This document shows, one piece after another, positions 12,806 to 22,249 of a stretch of 64,000 nt of DNA; positions within the stretch are counted from its first letter, which is position 1, and each line of letters begins with the position of its first letter. Both the position numbers and the translations under genes were made by a program. Location of the stretch: assembly GCF_023078275.1 (NCBI RefSeq), contig NC_062971.1:11842001-11906000 (forward strand), given 5' to 3'. This DNA comes from Leguminivora glycinivorella (Eukaryota > Arthropoda > Insecta > Lepidoptera > Tortricidae). The notes under the pieces were generated by a model. The model searched no databases. It saw nothing but the letters and a program-made list of their open reading frames with translations, and was not told where the DNA came from.

Positions 12806-13108
12806 TTAAGGTAGCGTTCCCACTTAAGCGTCGCGTGTCTCGGGGCGCGCAACGGACGTCTCCGCCACGCCGCCTGAATGTAATTCAAAAAACGTCTCCT
12901 CAGTACATTTTGTATAGGAAGGACGTAAGACGCGCCCCCAGGCGGCGCGGCGCGCGCCACGCCGCCGCCACGCCACCTGGGGCGCGTCTTACGTCCTTCC
13001 TATACAAAATGTACTGAGGAGACGTTTTTTGAATTACATTCAGGCGGCGTGGCGCGGACGTCCGTTCCGCACCTCAGGACATGCGTCTCTTAGGTGTGGC
13101 CGGTCCCT
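12806..13108. mobile_element. Palindromic GC-rich MITE, about 300 bp
   Basis: Two arms of about 100 nt (about 12846-12945 and 12966-13065) are inverted copies sharing GACGTTTTTTGAATTACATT and TAAGACGCGCCCC wording, with a short GC-rich centre. The outer ends align more weakly as inverted repeats beginning near TTAAGG and ending near CCCTAAG. It would fold into a long hairpin. Confidence 0.65.
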
Positions 13109-13427
13109 AAGCTGAATATGGGCAAATGGGCAATCAGGGAAAATAATTCTTGTCGTTTTGTAAATTGATACGAGATGAGTATGCCTTTTAATTTGTGATA
13201 GATGAAATGAGGGCGTGAGAGGGGTAGAAGACGCGCTAATGTAAAGTGGCATTTACTAAGTCTGCTAATAGGTGTAATTACCCTGCTACATTAGTGAAAC
13301 ACGAGCGACAACTAGCGCTCGTGGAGTTCGCCCCGTGCACAACAGAACTTCAACTAGGCCTAGCCTATAATTCGCTAGTGTGAGAGGACTCTAATCTTTA
13401 GCCCTAAACATTTTTTGTTATTTTCAG

Positions 13428-13505
13428 GAAGAAATTAATGGGGCGCAAAGTGCCAAATGTTTTGATACACTGTTATCGTGTTGTTTTAGCGAGTCTATCT
13501 TATAA
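13428..13505 (+). CDS. Candidate alternative terminal exon of the upstream gene
   Basis: A pyrimidine-rich acceptor (TTGTTATTTTCAG) precedes a phase-0 reading of 25 codons beginning EEINGAQSAKCFDTLLSC and ending at TAA 13503-13505. Exon 4 (10991-11207) ends in phase 0, so the join keeps frame. AATAAA lies near 13990. If used, it would give an N-terminal-only product or define a separate gene. Confidence 0.35.
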   Translation, partial: EEINGAQSAKCFDTLLSCCFSESIL

Positions 13506-14560
13506 AGATAACGTGTTGTGTGTACACAGGGGTTATATGATACTTCAATGTTTACCCATGCCTGTAAATTCGCTACCTGAAACGGCGGTTAAGAGTGCTG
13601 TATAAAATTATAAAACCAATAATGTATAATCGGGCTTGACATATAATCCGACGCAAAGTCAGCACAAATAAGGCTTCTTTGGTTGCATTGCAATGTTAGC
13701 ATGTAGTTTTTTACGTCAACTTTTGAATGGAAAGTTCTTTGGTTTCTATTCTATCTACCTACATATTAATCGATTTTTGGCTTCATGCATACTGTTTTTT
13801 TTTCCCATGAATGCGTAGAGGTATCTCAATTAGGTTGTTATCAGATCTAGCAATAGATCTTCACTCGTCGATTAGACGGGTCCGATCTAACCAATACACT
13901 GACTCACGCGGCAACCGAGCCAAGTCGGTTGGTGAGGACCCTCCGAATAAATAATAGCCCTGACGTATCGTATACTCAAAGAATGTGCCAATAAACTAGA
14001 AAGGGACAGAAGTAATGCCAATTATCAATGTAATTAAATTGTAAAAATGAAGTGTTAGTCTGTATATCAGATTACCTCTACACCAGGGTGTGATCTGTCC
14101 GTGACATTACCGCGCCCCATGGCATAATTAAAACGTCCTTAAACAAACACGGTATGGCATAGTTAATTTAACGTTATCAGCTTAGCACGCGTTAACTGTC
14201 TCATATTATCATATAAAAACACGTATCATCGTTCATAATCTGCCCGGCAGTCTTCTATTCAACGTTTATCGAAGCCAGTCCTTACAGAGATTTATTGGTG
14301 CTAAATTTCATGAAGTAAATTGTTTACATAAATCGCGGAAGTTTAGGAATTTGCGTTTATTTTCGGTGACGACGTTCTAATGTTTTTATAGCGCGTGACG
14401 TGTCCGATTGACTTGTGCAAGAGGTGACCATGCCCTAATCGCCGGTGACCACACTTCACCGACATAAAGTGGATAGTCTCGGTTTATTATTAGATTAATA
14501 GTTCAGCAGCCTAGAACCACTTGACTGAAGTTTAGATTTAAGTGGTCGTGGCTATCAACG

Positions 14561-14614
14561 ATGTGCTCGATCAAAAAGATCTTCAAAAAACTTTCAGTTT
14601 CAAACTGTCGCAAA
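14561..14614 (+). CDS. Candidate alternative first exon of TTLL4
   Basis: ATG at 14561 opens 18 codons, MCSIKKIFKKLSVSNCRK, followed directly by a consensus donor GTAAGT at 14615. It ends in phase 0, the phase required to join exon 28903-29090. The basic short peptide has no known motif. Two similar candidates are at 22515-22544 (MAVISLIVEK, donor GTGAGT) and 23407-23448 (MDGLRKWLTDEECQ, donor GTGAAT), also phase 0. Confidence 0.3.
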
Positions 14615-15005
14615 GTAAGTGTATTGTGTGTTTTTCTTTGTTGATAAACAGTGATATTTCAATACGCGTTGTTTAACATTTCTGGAACAATATTTAGTCG
14701 GGTCAACAACTTGCTGCAAGATAAGGATAGGTAGCAGAATATTGCAAAGTGGCGTAAAGCGCAATACCGCATTGCGTGTATTGACAACGAACCATGACTG
14801 TCACTTCAATTTCCGCTGGGGCTGTGAATGTGTTTGGTTATCTGCAATCTACATTTCTTTTATCATTGAATGGTATTAATTATCGTAATCGGGTATAATA
14901 ATGTAATCTTCAGTATAAATCTTATTTTGCTATAGCAAATAGAGCCGGACCAAGATAAGTAAGGAAATAGCATAGAATGTGCAAGTGTTATTTTACTTAT
15001 TTTCA

Positions 15006-16723
15006 GGGTTCGAAAATATCCGATATTTATAATAAATATCAAAATATCGGATATTTATGATATATATCAACTTTGATATATATATATCCATTTTGTATGG
15101 AAGGCATATTATTATTTTGTTGCATTATTTATGAATACAACTTTAGATAAGGAAAATTCTACTAAAAAACAACATTTAGTAGAAAAACAGTAACAAACAC
15201 AAAAAACTTTATTTTTAACAATGTTACATTTTTAACCGTCGCCTCATATCTCAAGAAGGACGGTTATCAAGTCGTCTGTATGTTTTTTTATTTTTTTATT
15301 TTTTATGTTTGTTCCTCGATATCTCCGTCGTTCCTGGACCGATTTTGAAAATTTTTTTTTGATTGAATGTATATACATACAGATTGGTCCCATTTTTCTC
15401 AGAACCCAGTTCTGATGATGGGATCCTGGAGAAATCGAGGGAACTCCTCAAATCTGAAAGGCATACATATGGTGATTTTTGTGTTAATAAAGGAACAGCA
15501 TGCATTTAGGTACGGAACAGTGACATTTGGTGCAGTGGAACTGCTGATGATGGCCAGAACGGAACTCTTCAAATCTGAACGGCACGCTTATAGTGACTTG
15601 GGTATTTTTATACGAACAGCATGCACTTTCGTACAGAACAGTGACATTTGGTGCAGTAGAATTTCTGATGATGGTCAGAACCGAACTCCTCAAATCTGAA
15701 CGGCACGCTTATAGTGACTTTGGTATTTTTATAAGAACAGCATGCACTTTCGTCCAGAACAGTGACATTTGGTGCAGTGGAACTGCTGATGATGGCCAGA
15801 ACCAAACTCCTCAAATCTGAACGGCACGCTTATAGTGACTTTGCCATTTTTATAAGAACAGCATGCACTTTCGTCCAGAACAGTGACATTTGGTGCAGTG
15901 GAATTTCTGATGATGGTCAGAACCGAACTCCTCAAATCTGAACGGCACGCTTATAGTGACTTTGGTATTTTTATAAGAACATCATGCACTTTCGTTCAGA
16001 ACAGTGACATTTGGTGCAGTGGAACTGCTGATGATGGCCAGAACCAAACTCCTCAAATCTGAACGGCACGCTTATAGTGACTTTGCCATTTTTATAAGAA
16101 CAGCATGCACTTTCATCCAGAACAGTGACATTTGGTGCAGTGGAATTTCTGATGATGGTCAGAACCGAACTCCTCAAATCTGAACGGCATACTTATAGTG
16201 ACTTTGGTATTTTTATAAGAACAGCATGCACTTTCGTCCAGAACAGTGACATTTGGTGCAGTGGAACTGCTGATGATGGCCAGAACCAAACTCCTCAAAC
16301 CTGAACGGCACACTCATAGTGACTTTGGTATTTTTGTAAGAAAAGCATGCATTTAAGTTCAGAACAGTGACATTTATTTAGTTATGTTTGTTAAGCATAT
16401 GTTTTGAAGTCAAAGTTTGTCAAGCTTCGATTTCTTATAATATAATCGGATTCATGAGGAATTGAGGAAACTCCTCAAACCTTAACGTTATACGTATATT
16501 CATTTGTGTTTCCATCTAATAATTAAAGCATTAAAAGCAGTTTTAAAAAATACTTACACATTTCTACATAATCCAACATTCGCAAGTAGCTTTCACCAGA
16601 ACCCGAAAGGCGACGGTTTTTTTTTCTTAAAAATTATTTAAAACCATTTTTGTATTGCAATATTTTATAAACAAATGATAAATATCGGATATTCATATCC
16701 ATTGATATATATCGTCGAACCCC
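15006..16723. mobile_element. Outer TIR element disrupted by the 15.2-kb repeat
   Basis: GGGTTCGAAAATATCCGATAT on the left (from about 15006) is matched by an inverted TATCGGATATTC...TCGAACCC on the right (to about 16723). The middle is occupied by another element (15233-16625). No coding capacity is seen. Confidence 0.5.
15233..16625. mobile_element. Repeat element with about seven 121-bp tandem units
   Basis: The ends are AACCGTCGCC and GGCGACGGTT (inverted). After a leader nearly identical to that of the 8.05-kb element, about seven units of about 121 bp run from about 15490 to 16340. Each has AACAGCATGCACTTTCG, ACAGTGACATTTGGTGCAG and CAAATCTGAACGGCACGC. Units alternate between two subtypes (GGTATTTTTATAAG and GCCATTTTTATAAG), which suggests that pairs were duplicated together. 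Confidence 0.65.
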
Positions 16724-17095
16724 GCTGGATATATGTATATCCGATATATATCCCTGCTTATTTTAAACTGGAACCCTGCTTATTTTAAACGTCAAACGTC
16801 TATAAAGTTAAGGCGTTTTCTTTTAACGATTGAAAGTACTATCAAAGTAGCTGCCAACATAGTTTGGTATGGCTTTAGCGGTTGAATTCAGCCTATACTG
16901 TATTTATTATGTTGAAACTGTGGAAGCATATTTAAAATAATATGAACATATGTACCTACTTGCTGCTGTAAAATAAATTTTCGAGCCATACAAATACAAT
17001 ATTTTGTATTTTACGTATAACGTAAATTCAATGTACAAATGTAATGAGGTGCCTACTTCATTAGCTGCGTTTCTAAATTATATGTAAGTATACTC

Positions 17096-17155
17096 TTGGG
17101 GGGAGGCCTTTGCCCAGCAGTGGGACACGACAGGCTCCAAATAATAATAATACTC
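17096..17155 (-). repeat. Retroelement tail fragment
   Basis: GGGAGGCCTTTGCCCAGCAG is a word common in lepidopteran dispersed repeats, here ending in an AATAATAATAA run. A related fragment in the other orientation (CAGTCCACTGCTGGACATAG) is at about 46825-46900. Confidence 0.4.
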
Positions 17156-17885
17156 TTTCCATAACGCTACTCACAATGACGTAAATAAACAGCTAAAGAT
17201 AATGCATGAGCAATGACACGTACAATTTTCAGTTCAATGGCTAATTATTGCCTAGTATACTAACCCGCAAAGCGTGCGACCTGCTTTAAAAATATGCCTT
17301 TATAAATACATAACCCACAATCTTGGTCAACGGCCTTCTGACCTCATTACTAGCAACACTTGCCAAGTTAACATTTGTTCGATTCTTCGGAACACCCACC
17401 CATACCAACCCATGCTGTTTACCTGAAACTACTCCCTATTATAAACTAGCCGTGATTCATAGTCCTAATTTAGTTGGTGTAGTGTTGCTTAACCCCCTCC
17501 CATTGTCTTAGTTAATTCGGTCCCCCTTAGATTATTGTGGCATGAATTCCTTTGGGCGCTGTGCCAAATAAGCAAAATGTCAATACGATGCATTATCACC
17601 GTTACCAGTGCGGTGATAACTGCCTCAGTCACCGGCCCATAAACTACCCAAGTTGACGTCCCGTTCAATAAAAAAAAATCCTCATTATTTTACCCACGCT
17701 CTATTAAACTATAAATATCGAAAAAGTGGCGAAAAGTGTGGGTTTTTGATGACACTCTTGTTCGGAATGTTGACCCGTTCACCAACCTTGACATGTTTGT
17801 GCTGTTATATTTGAAGCGGCATCCAGTGTGTGCAAGGTGTAATACAATGAGTTTTTATATTAAAGGAAAAAATGGAAAAATTTAC

Positions 17886-17957
17886 GCTTCCGGCGGGACT
17901 TGAACCCGCATCTTTTGCAATCCGTGCAAGGCTCTTAACCAATTGAGCTACGGAAGC
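17886..17957 (-). tRNA. tRNA-like gene, left arm copy 1
   Basis: Read on the minus strand: acceptor GCTTCCG/CGGAAGC (7 bp), A box TAGCTCAATTGG, D stem GCTC/GAGC, T arm GCGGG-TTCAAGT-CCCGC (B box GGTTCAAGTCC) and a TTTTT run four bases after the end. The anticodon arm is TTGCA/TGCAA with only a 5-nt loop CGGAT, so no standard anticodon can be read. The CGGAT and AAGAT words suggest descent from an arginine tRNA (NCG). Confidence 0.6.
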
Positions 17958-18199
17958 CACGCCGGACATCGCAAATCTTTCCATGCCTTTCCTTATGTAC
18001 ACACGTCTTGGGGTGACGTCTAGCGCCATCTACCGACAGACTATTACATCTTGTAACGGCACTGGAGTCTCAAGTTATATTGAGAATTCACCAGTAACAA
18101 TGTGCTAACCCATACTAAATTTATTTTTTAACAAGCAGAAACGTCTGCTAACGATTCTAAACATTTTTATATTAAAGGAAAAAATGGAAAAATTTTTAC

Positions 18200-18271
18200 G
18201 CTTCCGGCGGGACTTGAACCCGCATCTTTTGCAATCCGTGCAAGGCTCTTAACCAATTGAGCTACGGAAGC
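18200..18271 (-). tRNA. tRNA-like gene, left arm copy 2
   Basis: Same 72 nt as copy 1. It lies 314 bp from copy 1 because the T run after the gene is two bases longer (T7). Confidence 0.6.
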
Positions 18272-18511
18272 CACGCCGGACATCGCAAATCTTTCCATGC
18301 CTTTCCTTATGTACACACGTCTTGGGGTGACGTCTAGCGCCATCTACCGACAGACTATTACATCTTGTAACGGCACTGGAGTCTCAAGTTATATTGAGAA
18401 TTCACCAGTAACAATGTGCTAACCCATACTAAATTTATTTTTTAACAAGCAGAAACGTCTGCTAACGATTCTAAACATTTTTATATTAAAGGAAAAAATG
18501 GAAAAATTTAC

Positions 18512-18583
18512 GCTTCCGGCGGGACTTGAACCCGCATCTTTTGCAATCCGTGCAAGGCTCTTAACCAATTGAGCTACGGAAGC
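18512..18583 (-). tRNA. tRNA-like gene, left arm copy 3
   Basis: Identical 72-nt body; spacing 312 bp. Confidence 0.6.
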
Positions 18584-18823
18584 CACGCCGGACATCGCAA
18601 ATCTTTCCATGCCTTTCCTTATGTACACACGTCTTGGGGTGACGTCTAGCGCCATCTACCGACAGACTATTACATCTTGTAACGGCACTGGAGTCTCAAG
18701 TTATATTGAGAATTCACCAGTAACAATGTGCTAACCCATACTAAATTTATTTTTTAACAAGCAGAAACGTCTGCTAACGATTCTAAACATTTTTATATTA
18801 AAGGAAAAAATGGAAAAATTTAC

Positions 18824-18895
18824 GCTTCCGGCGGGACTTGAACCCGCATCTTTTGCAATCCGTGCAAGGCTCTTAACCAATTGAGCTACGGAAGC
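18824..18895 (-). tRNA. tRNA-like gene, left arm copy 4
   Basis: Identical 72-nt body; spacing 312 bp. Confidence 0.6.
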
Positions 18896-19135
18896 CACGC
18901 CGGACATCGCAAATCTTTCCATGCCTTTCCTTATGTACACACGTCTTGGGGTGACGTCTAGCGCCATCTACCGACAGACTATTACATCTTGTAACGGCAC
19001 TGGAGTCTCAAGTTATATTGAGAATTCACCAGTAACAATGTGCTAACCCATACTAAATTTATTTTTTAACAAGCAGAAACGTCTGCTAACGATTCTAAAC
19101 ATTTTTATATTAAAGGAAAAAATGGAAAAATTTAC

Positions 19136-19207
19136 GCTTCCGGCGGGACTTGAACCCGCATCTTTTGCAATCCGTGCAAGGCTCTTAACCAATTGAGCTA
19201 CGGAAGC
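19136..19207 (-). tRNA. tRNA-like gene, left arm copy 5
   Basis: Identical 72-nt body; spacing 312 bp. Confidence 0.6.
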
Positions 19208-19447
19208 CACGCCGGACATCGCAAATCTTTCCATGCCTTTCCTTATGTACACACGTCTTGGGGTGACGTCTAGCGCCATCTACCGACAGACTATTACATC
19301 TTGTAACGGCACTGGAGTCTCAAGTTATATTGAGAATTCACCAGTAACAATGTGCTAACCCATACTAAATTTATTTTTTAACAAGCAGAAACGTCTGCTA
19401 ACGATTCTAAACATTTTTATATTAAAGGAAAAAATGGAAAAATTTAC

Positions 19448-19519
19448 GCTTCCGGCGGGACTTGAACCCGCATCTTTTGCAATCCGTGCAAGGCTCTTAA
19501 CCAATTGAGCTACGGAAGC
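19448..19519 (-). tRNA. tRNA-like gene, left arm copy 6
   Basis: Identical 72-nt body; spacing 312 bp. Confidence 0.6.
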
Positions 19520-19758
19520 CACGCCGGACATCGCAAATCTTTCCATGCCTTTCCTTATGTACACACGTCTTGGGGTGACGTCTAGCGCCATCTACCGACA
19601 GACTATTACATCTTGTAACGGCACTGGAGTCTCAAGTTATATTGAGAATTCACCAGTAACAATGTGCTAACCCATACTAAATTTATTTTTTAACAAGCAG
19701 AAACGTCTGCTAACGATTCTAAACATTTTTATATTAAAGGAAAAATGGAAAAATTTAC

Positions 19759-19830
19759 GCTTCCGGCGGGACTTGAACCCGCATCTTTTGCAATCCGTGC
19801 AAGGCTCTTAACCAATTGAGCTACGGAAGC
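19759..19830 (-). tRNA. tRNA-like gene, left arm copy 7
   Basis: Identical body; spacing 311 bp because the second T run is T5 instead of T6. A truncated eighth copy (its last 11 nt, 20071-20081) forms the palindrome junction. Confidence 0.6.
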
Positions 19831-20214
19831 CACGCCGGACATCGCAAATCTTTCCATGCCTTTCCTTATGTACACACGTCTTGGGGTGACGTCTAGCGCC
19901 ATCTACCGACAGACTATTACATCTTGTAACGGCACTGGAGTCTCAAGTTATATTGAGAATTCACCAGTAACAATGTGCTAACCCATACTAAATTTATTTT
20001 TTAACAAGCAGAAACGTCTGCTAACGATTCTAAACATTTTTATATTAAAGGAAAAAATGGAAAAATTTACGCTTCCGGCGGTGAATTCTCAATATAACTT
20101 GAGACTCCAGTGCCGTTACAAGATGTAATAGTCTGTCGGTAGATGGCGCTAGACGTCACCCCAAGACGTGTGTACATAAGGAAAGGCATGGAAAGATTTG
20201 CGATGTCCGGCGTG

Positions 20215-20286
20215 GCTTCCGTAGCTCAATTGGTTAAGAGCCTTGCACGGATTGCAAAAGATGCGGGTTCAAGTCCCGCCGGAAGC
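20215..20286 (+). tRNA. tRNA-like gene, right arm copy 1
   Basis: First rightward copy after the junction; the 72-nt body is identical to the left-arm copies. Confidence 0.6.
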
Positions 20287-20526
20287 GTAAATTTTTCCAT
20301 TTTTTCCTTTAATATAAAAATGTTTAGAATCGTTAGCAGACGTTTCTGCTTGTTAAAAAATAAATTTAGTATGGGTTAGCACATTGTTACTGGTGAATTC
20401 TCAATATAACTTGAGACTCCAGTGCCGTTACAAGATGTAATAGTCTGTCGGTAGATGGCGCTAGACGTCACCCCAAGACGTGTGTACATAAGGAAAGGCA
20501 TGGAAAGATTTGCGATGTCCGGCGTG

Positions 20527-20598
20527 GCTTCCGTAGCTCAATTGGTTAAGAGCCTTGCACGGATTGCAAAAGATGCGGGTTCAAGTCCCGCCGGAAGC
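20527..20598 (+). tRNA. tRNA-like gene, right arm copy 2
   Basis: Identical 72-nt body; spacing 312 bp. Confidence 0.6.
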
Positions 20599-20838
20599 GT
20601 AAATTTTTCCATTTTTTCCTTTAATATAAAAATGTTTAGAATCGTTAGCAGACGTTTCTGCTTGTTAAAAAATAAATTTAGTATGGGTTAGCACATTGTT
20701 ACTGGTGAATTCTCAATATAACTTGAGACTCCAGTGCCGTTACAAGATGTAATAGTCTGTCGGTAGATGGCGCTAGACGTCACCCCAAGACGTGTGTACA
20801 TAAGGAAAGGCATGGAAAGATTTGCGATGTCCGGCGTG

Positions 20839-20910
20839 GCTTCCGTAGCTCAATTGGTTAAGAGCCTTGCACGGATTGCAAAAGATGCGGGTTCAAGTCC
20901 CGCCGGAAGC
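20839..20910 (+). tRNA. tRNA-like gene, right arm copy 3
   Basis: Identical 72-nt body; spacing 312 bp. Confidence 0.6.
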
Positions 20911-21150
20911 GTAAATTTTTCCATTTTTTCCTTTAATATAAAAATGTTTAGAATCGTTAGCAGACGTTTCTGCTTGTTAAAAAATAAATTTAGTATGGGT
21001 TAGCACATTGTTACTGGTGAATTCTCAATATAACTTGAGACTCCAGTGCCGTTACAAGATGTAATAGTCTGTCGGTAGATGGCGCTAGACGTCACCCCAA
21101 GACGTGTGTACATAAGGAAAGGCATGGAAAGATTTGCGATGTCCGGCGTG

Positions 21151-21222
21151 GCTTCCGTAGCTCAATTGGTTAAGAGCCTTGCACGGATTGCAAAAGATGC
21201 GGGTTCAAGTCCCGCCGGAAGC
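21151..21222 (+). tRNA. tRNA-like gene, right arm copy 4
   Basis: Identical 72-nt body; spacing 312 bp. Confidence 0.6.
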
Positions 21223-21462
21223 GTAAATTTTTCCATTTTTTCCTTTAATATAAAAATGTTTAGAATCGTTAGCAGACGTTTCTGCTTGTTAAAAAATAAA
21301 TTTAGTATGGGTTAGCACATTGTTACTGGTGAATTCTCAATATAACTTGAGACTCCAGTGCCGTTACAAGATGTAATAGTCTGTCGGTAGATGGCGCTAG
21401 ACGTCACCCCAAGACGTGTGTACATAAGGAAAGGCATGGAAAGATTTGCGATGTCCGGCGTG

Positions 21463-21534
21463 GCTTCCGTAGCTCAATTGGTTAAGAGCATTGCACGGAT
21501 TGCAAAAGATGCGGGTTCAAGTCCCGCCGGAAGC
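21463..21534 (+). tRNA. tRNA-like gene, right arm copy 5
   Basis: The only array copy with a body change: GAGCC becomes GAGCA just after the D stem (position 26). Its first T run is T4 instead of T5. Confidence 0.6.
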
Positions 21535-21773
21535 GTAAATTTTCCATTTTTTCCTTTAATATAAAAATGTTTAGAATCGTTAGCAGACGTTTCTGCTTGT
21601 TAAAAAATAAATTTAGTATGGGTTAGCACATTGTTACTGGTGAATTCTCAATATAACTTGAGACTCCAGTGCCGTTACAAGATGTAATAGTCTGTCGGTA
21701 GATGGCGCTAGACGTCACCCCAAGACGTGTGTACATAAGGAAAGGCATGGAAAGATTTGCGATGTCCGGCGTG

Positions 21774-21845
21774 GCTTCCGTAGCTCAATTGGTTAAGAGC
21801 CTTGCACGGATTGCAAAAGATGCGGGTTCAAGTCCCGCCGGAAGC
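21774..21845 (+). tRNA. tRNA-like gene, right arm copy 6
   Basis: Identical to the array consensus; 311 bp from copy 5. Confidence 0.6.
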
Positions 21846-22085
21846 GTAAATTTTTCCATTTTTTCCTTTAATATAAAAATGTTTAGAATCGTTAGCAGAC
21901 GTTTCTGCTTGTTAAAAAATAAATTTAGTATGGGTTAGCACATTGTTACTGGTGAATTCTCAATATAACTTGAGACTCCAGTGCCGTTACAAGATGTAAT
22001 AGTCTGTCGGTAGATGGCGCTAGACGTCACCCCAAGACGTGTGTACATAAGGAAAGGCATGGAAAGATTTGCGATGTCCGGCGTG

Positions 22086-22157
22086 GCTTCCGTAGCTCAA
22101 TTGGTTAAGAGCCTTGCACGGATTGCAAAAGATGCGGGTTCAAGTCCCGCCGGAAGC
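22086..22157 (+). tRNA. tRNA-like gene, right arm copy 7
   Basis: Last array copy. The unit stops after TTGTTAAAAAAT and passes directly into the 16-bp direct repeat. Confidence 0.6.
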
Positions 22158-22249
22158 GTAAATTTTTCCATTTTTTCCTTTAATATAAAAATGTTTAGAA
22201 TCGTTAGCAGACGTTTCTGCTTGTTAAAAAATAAATACAATGAGTTTTT

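Larger units (their letters stand above)
17841..22249. repeat. Palindromic array of tRNA-bearing 312-bp units
   Basis: A 4.38-kb block (17857-22233) of 14 full units of 311-314 bp is flanked by an exact 16-bp direct repeat AATACAATGAGTTTTT at 17841-17856 and 22234-22249. Units 17857-20080 point left and units 20081-22233 point right, meeting head to head at about 20080 where the last left unit is cut inside its tRNA-like part. Each unit in its own orientation has GTGAATTCTCAATATAACTT, TAGATGGCGCTAGACGTC, a 72-nt tRNA-like gene, T5 and T6 runs, and an AGCAGACGTTTCTGCT hairpin followed by an A run. Unit starts on the right arm are 20081, 20393, 20705, 21017, 21329, 21640 and 21952. Units are nearly identical, implying recent amplification or ongoing homogenisation. 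Confidence 0.9.

Noticed and set aside
8169..16313. Overlapping 60-110-codon frames on both strands
   Set aside because: They follow the 121-bp tandem repeats and differ between copies only with the repeat; there is no domain and no consistent start.
17841..22249. CRISPR-like direct repeats
   Set aside because: Units are about 312 bp, have no short repeat/unique spacer alternation, occur in both orientations and contain tRNA-like genes in an animal genome.
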